Source of the DNA: Chara braunii
Taxonomy: Eukaryota; Streptophyta; Charophyceae; Charales; Characeae
Length of the DNA stretch: 37,935 bases
Direction of reading: 5' to 3'
Assembly: GCA_003427395.1 (NCBI GenBank)
Contig: BFEA01000083.1
Span: 1,206,397 to 1,244,331, forward strand
Part shown: one piece after another, positions 30,491-37,935 of the stretch
How the letters are laid out: the number at the start of each line of letters is the position of its first letter
How positions within the stretch are numbered: position 1 is the first letter of the stretch
Made by a program: the position numbers and the translations under genes
The notes under the pieces: generated by a model
What the model was told of the DNA's origin: nothing
What the model saw: only the letters and a program-made list of their open reading frames with translations
Databases searched by the model: none

Positions 30491-30599
30491 GAAGACAAAC
30501 CTTCAATAAACTCCCTGGACTGCTTTTGTATTGGATAAAGCAGTTGCCTGGTCAGACGTAATTGAATCAAGAAAACGCCACGAGTGACCAAAGAGCTAC

Positions 30600-31320
30600 C
30601 ATCTTGGCGCGAGAGCGGAGCTACATCCCCCAATGTAAAGCTCTCTCGCAAGTGGCCCATCCCCATCCATCTCATAGCACTAGGTGGGGGTGCCCCTGGG
30701 ACGAACGACCCGTGCCGTGAGTATGAGGGACAAATGGCGGGGACATGTGAAAGTCCCAAGAAGAAACGGCGGCACCTCATGAGGAAAAATAATAAATGCA
30801 AGGTGCACTGTCAAGATCGACATCTTGACGGTCGAGAATATTAGCACCACTAGTGCAAGTGGTGACAAACGGGAAGGCCAAAAGGAAAAGAAAAAGTAAA
30901 GAAAACTGAAGTTGTAGGCATAGGAGCAATCCGAAAAATCTCGGATTAGCCTCCCCTAAGGAAATTGAGTCATAAGAGGCCCCATATGAAAAATAGCCCC
31001 CCGGGAGAAAATAGGAGTAGGAGGGGCCACACTGGGAAGAATGTAGGATTAAAAGGAAGCTCCCATGGACATGGGAAGACCATTATTACATTCCGAGAAA
31101 TAACGGACTGCACTTTGGGCATAGGAAGGACCAAAACTAAGAGGAAGAGGCTAGAAAATGGCCTTAACGGCCACTTGACACTTGACATGCTAGGAAAAAG
31201 AGAGAAAAGAAAAGAAAAATGTTAGAGAATAAAACAAAAAGAGGGAGAGGGAGTGAGTGAGTTGGTCGTCAGTAGGGACTGCCACAAGTCGGGGCTGACA
31301 GGTCCCTATTGTCCAAGAAA
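30600..31320 (+). repeat. Purine-rich dispersed repeat, partial copy C
   Basis: Shares with copy B, in order, GGACAAATGGCGGGGACATG-like words, ATATTAGCACCACTAGTGCA (30839 against 32309), the paired AATCCGA/TCGGATT hairpin site, and CAGTAGGGACTG with a closing GTCCCTA. It lacks the TATA-like end. A perfect 8-bp hairpin, GTCAAGAT/ATCTTGAC, lies at 30810-30829. Confidence 0.75.
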
Positions 31321-31323
31321 GGA

Positions 31324-31412
31324 GAAAAAAGAAAAGAAAAGAAAAGAAAAGAAAAGAAAAGAAAAGAAAAGAAAAGAAAAGAAAAGAAAAGAAAAGAAAA
31401 GAAAAGAAAAGA
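31324..31412. repeat. (AAAAG)n microsatellite
   Basis: About 17 nearly pure AAAAG pentamers. A Lys-rich reading through it is meaningless. Confidence 0.98.
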
Positions 31413-31592
31413 GAAAAAGTCCTTAATGGTAAAAAACGGTCACTTGGGGAGATTCATCCGTGACCAGATTCATTCTGGAATATGGCGGTTACAAAGGACT
31501 TTGATTTTCTTTTATTTGTGCAGAGAAAATCAAAGAAAATCAAAGCCTCTTGCAACCGGAATAAAACGGGTTACATGCATGAGGAGAAACAC

Positions 31593-31850
31593 ATGTTTTA
31601 GGTGCATCCGGAGCCAAAATCAAGTCCGGATGCACTTGGGAATTGACCGTTTCTTTTTCTTTTGAGTAAGGGTTAGTTGTAGGGCATTGGGGCTAAGGAA
31701 TTGACCCCCATTGCAGTCCGAGTTGCAATGGACTGCATGGGGGAGAGAAAACTCATGTTCTAGGTATATCCGTAGTCAATATGGAGCCCGGATGCACTTG
31801 GAAATTTAACGCTTCATTTTCTTTAATATGGGGCAAGTTGTGGGGTTGTG
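31593..31850. repeat. Diverged direct repeat pair, 162-bp offset
   Basis: ATGTTTTAGGTGCATCCGGA (31593) and ATGTTCTAGGTATATCCGTA (31755) begin two similar stretches sharing CCGGATGCACTTGG and TTTTCTTT words. Between them GCAGTCC (31713-31719) pairs with GGACTGC (31730-31736). Confidence 0.75.
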
Positions 31851-32592
31851 GGTGGAGAAAAACAGTCATGACTGCAGTCCGAGAAATTACGAACCGCATG
31901 GGGATGCCAAGGCAATATGGAAATGGGCTACGGTAAACCCGAAACGCTAGAAAGGAACAATTTCGGCATAGGGCAAGTAGAGACGGTAAACGGCAACTGT
32001 GAGATGAGATCTCACTGCCTAGAAAAATCAGCACACATATAGAGATGATGGGACCACCAAGGGCAAGGGGCCCCAAAAATAAAAATGGGACGTCGTCCGG
32101 GATGTCGTCGGGGAGCAAATGGGTCCAAATAATGAAAATCGGAAAACAGGACATGCGCCGACGAGACCACCGGCGGGACAAGGAAATGGAGCTACTATGA
32201 AGGAAAATGGCGGGAACTTGGGGTGTCCCAAAGGAATCGTGAGCAAGCACAAGGAATATATGTGCAAGCAACCGGCTCCGTCGAGATCAAGGATCTAGAC
32301 GGTGAAAAATATTAGCACCACTAGTGCAAGCACTAGTGTGGGAGCAAGTGGGAGAGCCATGGAAGAAAGAAAAGTAAAATAATGATGGTGAGGAGATTGC
32401 CCAGCAGTCCGCGATATCTCGGACTAGCTATGCATAAGAAAATAGAGCCTCGAGAGATTCAACATGAGAAAAAGACTGCCCTTAGAAAATCGGAGCAAAA
32501 GGGGCTAAAAGTTGGGCAAACGAGAGCGAAATAGAGCCCCCTAGGAGCATGGGGGTGCCATTGTTGGAATCCGAGATGTAACGGCCAAGCAT

Positions 32593-32630
32593 CTGTCTCT
32601 TATACACATCTAGATGTGTATAAGAGACAG
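32593..32630. other. Nextera mate-pair junction adapter (artefact)
   Basis: CTGTCTCTTATACACATCT (32593-32611) is followed directly by its reverse complement AGATGTGTATAAGAGACAG (32612-32630). These are the two 19-nt Tn5 mosaic ends that form the Nextera mate-pair circularisation junction. The flanks both carry a similar word (TGTAACGGCCA before, ATAACAGCCA after). That suggests two non-adjacent or allelic pieces were joined through the junction. It is not native sequence. Confidence 0.98.
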
Positions 32631-32711
32631 GTCATATAACAGCCATGAACCTGGCCTTGAATGAGACCCTAGGGCCTAGAAAGAGGGTGCTCAGCAGGTT
32701 GACACTTGTCA

Positions 32712-32745
<34 letters not shown>

Positions 32746-33575
32746 AGGGAGAATGAGACAAAAAGGGAGAAAAGAGTGGAGGANANTGNNCCGGNCTATT
32801 GGGACCTGCACAGTAGGGACTGGCAGGTCCCAACTGTGACCTCATCCCTCCTAGAATGAGGGAGGGCAATCCGGATTGAAGAGGGTCATATCTCAATAAA
32901 ATTTGAATTAAAAAGCAGAAAAGCAGAGAAAAGGCAAAAGGGAAATGGTCGTTTTTTTTTTTTACCATGGATCTGAGATCTGATCTCATGGTGGAGAGGA
33001 ACTAGCCGTTTTTTGTGGGCCAGCTCAAAACGACTAGCTCCGGAATGAGGTGGCAGCCCAAAATGGAAAGAAACAAAAGAGGGAAAAGGACAAAGCTGTG
33101 CATTTGGCCCAAAAAGAGAGCCAGATGTACCAAAAATTGGAAAAGTAGACTTAGGGGCCCAAAATTGAAGCAAGGGCTACTAACGGGTAGCACGGATTAT
33201 TGCTGGCCTTGGATCTCAGCCAGATCCAAGACTGAAAATGTGCTTCCACATGAAAAAATACTCCGGCCTACCCAAGGGAGACCGAAACTTGGAAAAATCG
33301 AGAAAAAGGTCCACAAGGCTTTTTTCTTTTAAGTATTGTTGCCCCTTAGGCATTAGGACCCAAAGGGGCAACATTTGAGCAATAGAAAAGAGGTCCAGGT
33401 AGGCCAAGAGGCAGTCCGAGTTGGTACCAACCACTCGGACTGCATGTACTTGGCCAAAATGAGGCCCAGGTACCTCAAGAAGGGCCTAGTGGAAGAATTT
33501 GGTCTTGGGGGTACCTCGGTTCACCCCAAGGCACTTGGAGAGGCTCATGGGTTGGCCGGACTGCTGGTTTCAGCC

Positions 33576-33583
33576 TACATAAG
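33576..33583 (+). promoter_or_regulatory. TATA-like TACATAAG at the end of copy B
   Basis: Positional counterpart of TATATAAG in copy A, with similar flanks (TTTCAGCCTA before; GGAGGCAG or GGAGGTGCAG after). It is one base off a standard TATA box, so weaker. Confidence 0.35.
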
Positions 33584-33640
33584 TTGAGGAGGCAGTCCGC
33601 CACTCTCGGATTTGCATGAGGAGTGCCCATGCTGCCCAAG

Positions 33641-34229
33641 TGAGCTCACAGGAGCACCTTTGCACTTAGAGTGAGGAGGAAGGAGCCCATGTTAGTGGGA
33701 AAGCTTAGAGGAGACTAGGAGATAGTGGGGAGGGCCCTAGAGGGTAGTGATGGTGGGAGAGACAGTTGGGAGGTGATCCGCCATACCCCCCCTGGAGTAG
33801 GAGAGAAGGAGAGGCTAGAGGAGTCCCATTAGCCCTCCTAGAGGGAAGGACTCCATAACCATAGCTGAGGAAGCTTGCCATAGCCTGGGAGAAAGTAAGG
33901 AAGGAGGACAAAGGGGCTTGGAGAAGAAGAAAGTCATAGCCAAGAAGGGATTGTGCCAGGAGAGGGAGCTTCATCAAGGAGACACCATCTTCTTCTTCTT
34001 CTTCTTCTTCTTCTTCTTCTTCTTCTTCTTCTTCTTTTTTTTTCTCTCTCCCTCCTTCTTTCTCTCCTTCCTCCCCCTCATCTTCTCCCCCTTCATCTTC
34101 ACCTTCCTCCTCTTCACTCCCATTCTCTTTGTCTTCTTCCTATTCTTATTCATCTTCATCTTCCTCATCTCTTTTCCCTTTTCCTCCATCCTCTTTTACT
34201 TCATCTCCTTCCCTCCATGGACTACTCAA
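33641..34229. repeat. Purine-rich spacer, (TTC)n microsatellite and pyrimidine tract
   Basis: 33641-33985 is purine-rich with no gene. (CTT)n runs from 33987 to 34035 and passes into a C/T-rich, TCTTC-word stretch up to about 34220. The strand composition flips at about 33985. Confidence 0.85.
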
Positions 34230-36690
34230 ACTCTCATCTTTCACTTGCACACTAGGGGGTAGTACTCCGATTCTTTCCTAGATGATTCATGATGCAATCT
34301 TGGTGATTTGGGCTCCCCAAACTTGTGTTTTTCACTCTCACACTAGTTGGTAGTACAGCGCTACACTCATAGATGCTTCTTGATGCAATCTTGGTGATTT
34401 GGGTTCCCCAACCTTGTGCTTGTCACTCTCACACTAGTAGGTAGTACATCGCTACACTCATAGATGCTTCTTTATGCAATCTTTGTGATTTGGGCTCCCC
34501 AACCTTGTGTTTTTCCCTCTCACACTATTAGGTAGTACAACGCTACACTCATGGATGCTTCTTGATGCAATCTTGGTGATTTGGGTTTTCCAACCTTGTG
34601 TTTTTCACTCTCACACTACTAGGTAGTACAACGCTATACTCATGGATGCTTCTTGATGCAATATTGGTGATTTGGGCTCCCCAAACTAGTGTTTTTCACT
34701 CTCAAACTAGTAGGTAGTACAACGCTACACTCATTGATGCTTCTTGATGCAATCTTGGTGATTCGGGCTCCCCAACCTTGTGTTTTTCACTCTCACACTA
34801 CTAGGTAGTACAGCGCTACACTCATGGATGCTTCTTGATGCAATCTTGGTGATTTGGGTTCTCCAAACTTGTGTTTTTCACTCTCACACTAGTAGGTAGT
34901 GTAGCGCTTCACCCATGAATGATCCATGATGCAATCTTGGTGATTTCGGCTCTTCAAACTTGTGTTTTTCACTCTCACATTCGTAGGTAGTACAGCGCTA
35001 CACTCATAGATGCTTCTTGATGCAATCTTGGTGATGTAGACTCTCCAAACTTGTGTTTTTCACTCTCACACTAGTAGGTTGTATAACGCTACATTCATGG
35101 ATGCTTCTTGATGCAACCTTCGTGATTTGGGCTCTTATAACTTGTGTTTTTCACTCTCACACTAGTAGGTAGTACAGCGCTACATTCATGGATGTTTCTT
35201 GATGCAATCTTGGTGATTTTGACTTTCCAAACTTGTATTTTTTCACTCTCACACTAGTAGGTAGTACAACGCTACATTCATGGATACTTCTTGATGCAAT
35301 CTTGGTGATTTGGGTTCTCCAAACTTGAGTTTTTCACTCTCACACTAGTAGGTAGTACAGCGCTTCACCCATGAATGATCCATGATACAACATTGATGAT
35401 TTGGGTTACTCATACTCATGCTGTTCACTCATACACTAGTAGGTAGTGCACCGCTACTTTCATAGATGATCTTCGCTGCATTTTTGATGATTTGGATCAC
35501 TCATACTTATGATGTTCACTCATACACTAGTAGGTAATGCACTGCTACTTTCATAGATGAAATTGGCTGCATTCTTGGTGATTTGGGCTACTCACACTCT
35601 TGTTGTTCACTCATACACTAGTAGGTAGTACACCGCTATTTTCATAGATGATCTTTGATGCATTCTTGATGATTTGGGTTACTCATACTCATGTTGTTCA
35701 CTCATGCACTAGTAGGTAGGACACAACAACGTTCATGGATGATCTTTGCTGGATTCTTGATGATTTTGACTACTCACACTCATGCTGTTCACTCATACAC
35801 TAGCAGGTAGTGCACCGCTTCTATCATAAATGATCTTTGTTTTATTTTTGGTGATTTGGGGTACTCATACTCTTGTTGTTCACTCATATACTAGTAGGTA
35901 GTACACAACAATTTTCATAGACGATCGTTGCGGCATTCTTGATGATTTGGATTACTCACACTTTTGTTGTTCACCCATACACCAGTAGGTAGTACACCAT
36001 AACTTTCATGGATGATCTTTGCTGCATTCTTGGTGATTTGGGTTACTCACACTCTTATTGTTTACTCATACACTAGTAGGTAGTACACCGCAATTTTCAT
36101 GGATGATTTTTGCTTCATTCTTGGTGATTTGGGCTACTCACACTCTTGCTGTTCACTCGTACACTAGTAGGTAGTACACTAACTTTCATGGATGATCTTT
36201 GTTGCATTCTTGATGATTTCGACTACTCACACTCATACTGTTCACTCTTACACTAGTAGGTAGTGCACCACAATTTTCATGGTTGGTCTTTGATGCATTC
36301 TTGGTGATTTGGACTACTCAGACTCATGTTGTTTACTCATACACTAGTAGGTAGGGCACCGCTACTCTCATGGGTAATCTTGATGCAATCTTGGTTGTCT
36401 AGCCTACTCAAGGTCAGGCCTTTCAGTCGTACACTAGTAGGTAGTGCACCGCAATTTTCATGGTTGGTCATTGATGCATTCTTGGTGATTTGGACTACTC
36501 AGACTCATGTTGTTCACTCATACACTAGTAGGTAGGGCACCGTTACTCTCATGGGCAATCTTTGATACAATCTTGGTTGTCTAGCCTACTCAAGGTCGGG
36601 TCTTTTACTCACACACTAGTAGGCGGTGCGCCGCTTCTCTCATGGATGACTTTTTTAGATCAACCTTGGTGATCTTGCTTACTTAGACTC
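34230..36690. repeat. 91-bp satellite-like array, about 26 copies
   Basis: GTAGTAC recurs at 34259, 34350, 34441, 34532, 34623 and 34714, giving a 91-bp period. Units share CACACTAGTAGGTAGTAC, TGATGCAATCTTGGTGATTT and TTCACTC. The first half reads CCCCAAACTTGTGTTTTTCA; after about 35390 units read TACTCATACTCATGTTGTTC instead, so there are two subfamilies in blocks. Confidence 0.95.
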
Positions 36691-37850
36691 TTGATGGTTG
36701 TGATGTTTCGGTTAATACTTAGTTGATCTTTTCCCCTATGTGCATGTGTCGTTCACTAGTTCAACTATCTCATTGTCAAGGTCATATATGTTTGTGATGT
36801 TTCAGTTCATACTTAATTGATATTTTCCTTCATGTGCATGTGTCGATCATTAGTTCAACTATCTCATTGTCAAGTTCATGTGTGTTGTGATGTTCCGGTT
36901 CACACTTAGTTGATCTTTCCTCCATGTGCATGTGTCCTTCACTAGTTCAACTATTTCATTTTCAAGTTCATGTGTGTTGTGATGTTCCGGTTCACACTTA
37001 CTTGATCTTTCCTCCATGTGCCTGTGTCCTTCACTAGTCTAGCATCTCATTGTCAAGTTCATATGTGTTTGTGATGTTTCGGTTCATACTTAGTTGATTT
37101 TTTCCCCCATGTGCATATGTCCTTCACTAGTTCAACTATCTCATTGTCAAGTTCAGGTGTGTTGTGATGTTCCGGTTCACACTTAGTTGATCTTTCCTCC
37201 ATATGCATGTGTCCTTCACTAGTTCAAGTATCTCATTGTCAAGTTCATATGTGTTTGTGATGTTCCGGTTCCTACTTAGTTGATCTCTCCTTTATGGGAA
37301 TGCGCCATTCACTAGTCAAGCATCTCGTTGTCAAGTTCATATGTGTTTGTGATGTTCCGGTTTATACTTCGTTGATCTTTCCTCCATGTGCATGTGCCCT
37401 TCACTAGTTCAAGTATCTCATTGTCAAGTTCATATATGTTTGTGATGTTCCGGTTCCTACTTAGTTGATCTCTCTTCTATGGGCGTGCGTCATTCACTAG
37501 TCTAGCATCTCATTGTCAAGTTCATGCGTGTTGTGATCCGGTTCCTACTTAGTTGATCTCTCCTCTATGTGCATGTGTCGTTCACTAGTCTAGCATCTCA
37601 TTGTCAAGTTCATATATGTTTTGGTATTCCGGTCCATACTTGGTTGATCTCTCATATGTGCATGTGCCTTTCACCAGTTCTAGCTTCTTACTGTCAAGTT
37701 CATGTATGTTGTGATGTTCCGGTTCATGCTTCGTTGATCTCGCATCTATGTGTATATATTCTTCACTAGTTCTAGCATCTCATTGTCAAACTCATGTGTG
37801 TTGTGGGGTGTTCCAATTCGTACTTTCGCTATGGAATGCGTAAGCGATAT
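36691..37850. repeat. About 92-bp satellite-like array, about 13 copies
   Basis: GATGTTYCGGTT-like starts fall at 36702, 36796, 36889, 36981, 37073, 37166, 37259, 37351, 37443, 37534 and onward, spaced 89-94 bp. Units share CTTAGTTGATCT, ATGTGCATGTGTC, TTCACTAGTTCAA and ATCTCATTGTCAAGTTCAT. Confidence 0.95.
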
Positions 37851-37896
37851 TTTGGTTGCAATTATGGGGAGCTGATTTGATTAGGATTAGAAGTTT

Positions 37897-37897
37897 C

Positions 37898-37935
<38 letters not shown>
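37897..37935. repeat. (CT)n microsatellite at the window end
   Basis: A pure CT run reaching the last base; it probably continues beyond the window. Confidence 0.97.

Larger units (their letters stand above)
32040..33640 (+). repeat. Purine-rich dispersed repeat, copy B
   Basis: Long direct counterpart of copy A, with the same landmark order; similarity ends near 33635, shortly after TACATAAG. Inside it are hairpins AGTCCG/CGGACT (32406-32411, 32420-32425), GGGACCTGC/GCAGGTCCC (32801-32809, 32823-32831) and the 11-bp GCAGTCCGAGT/ACTCGGACTGC (33411-33421, 33433-33443). There is also a run of 31 A (32713-32743) and five Ns (32784-32795). A sequencing adapter interrupts it at 32593-32630. Confidence 0.8.

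Noticed and set aside
32593-32630. Natural 38-bp perfect palindrome or cruciform
   Set aside because: The sequence is exactly two Nextera mosaic ends, so a library artefact explains it fully.
36691-37850. Telomeric or centromeric satellite
   Set aside because: No TTTAGGG-type telomere repeats are present, and nothing in a 1.2-kb array shows centromere identity.
1-37935. A new defence, metabolic or regulatory gene system
   Set aside because: Apart from retrotransposon relics and one doubtful mini-gene, no coding sequence with conserved features was found on either strand.

Overview
The window is repeat-dominated nuclear DNA of a streptophyte (a land plant or charophyte green alga). Charophyte algae such as Chara are my best guess, held loosely. 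The grounds are broken plant-type Ty3/gypsy retrotransposons with tRNA-iMet-like and tRNA-Asp-like primer binding sites, one candidate intron with T-rich plant-style composition, extensive dinucleotide microsatellites and several satellite arrays. I see no intact host gene and nothing prokaryotic.

Layout. 1-6.7 kb is a decayed plus-strand Ty3/gypsy element: LTR end, primer binding site, gag with zinc knuckle, protease, RT, RNase H, and an integrase with an internal deletion. The frame is broken by in-frame stops and shifts. 6.7-8.76 kb holds a CAAGGCAAC repeat field with a 131-bp higher-order duplication, a TG minisatellite and an A tract. 8.76-12.73 kb is a second Ty3/gypsy remnant on the minus strand (RT start, protease, zinc knuckle, gag, leader, tRNA-Asp-type primer binding site). 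Its LTR starts at about 12.73 kb and runs rightward for an unknown length. 12.7-19.2 kb is mostly unassigned but contains two strong hairpins, a duplicated segment, and two tRNA-like units, one of which (minus strand, about 18.1 kb) has near-perfect Pol III A and B boxes at tRNA spacing.

19.28-22.20 kb is bounded by an inverted pair of GTACG-palindrome, A-rich and GATT-repeat modules, with microsatellites and one possible spliced mini-gene between them. 22.68-24.19 kb is a minus-strand Ty3/gypsy integrase fragment with a chromodomain-like tail. From 24.6 kb to the end the window is a satellite landscape. A purine-rich repeat with a TATA-like box occurs as two long direct copies (about 24.6-26.5 and 32.0-33.6 kb) plus a partial copy (about 30.6-31.3 kb). 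Around and after them lie an 80-bp array, a 53/54-bp array with G-quadruplex potential, a 91-bp array and a roughly 92-bp array.

Functionally the genes here are relics: the gag, pr, rt, rh and int parts would together copy and insert a retrotransposon, but every copy is disrupted. Two points matter most to a reader. First, an exact Nextera mate-pair junction adapter is embedded at 32593-32630, so that join is a library artefact. Second, the purine-rich repeat family carries a recurring GTCCG/CGGAC hairpin whose arms show compensating changes between copies. I found no convincing new defence, metabolic or mobile system.
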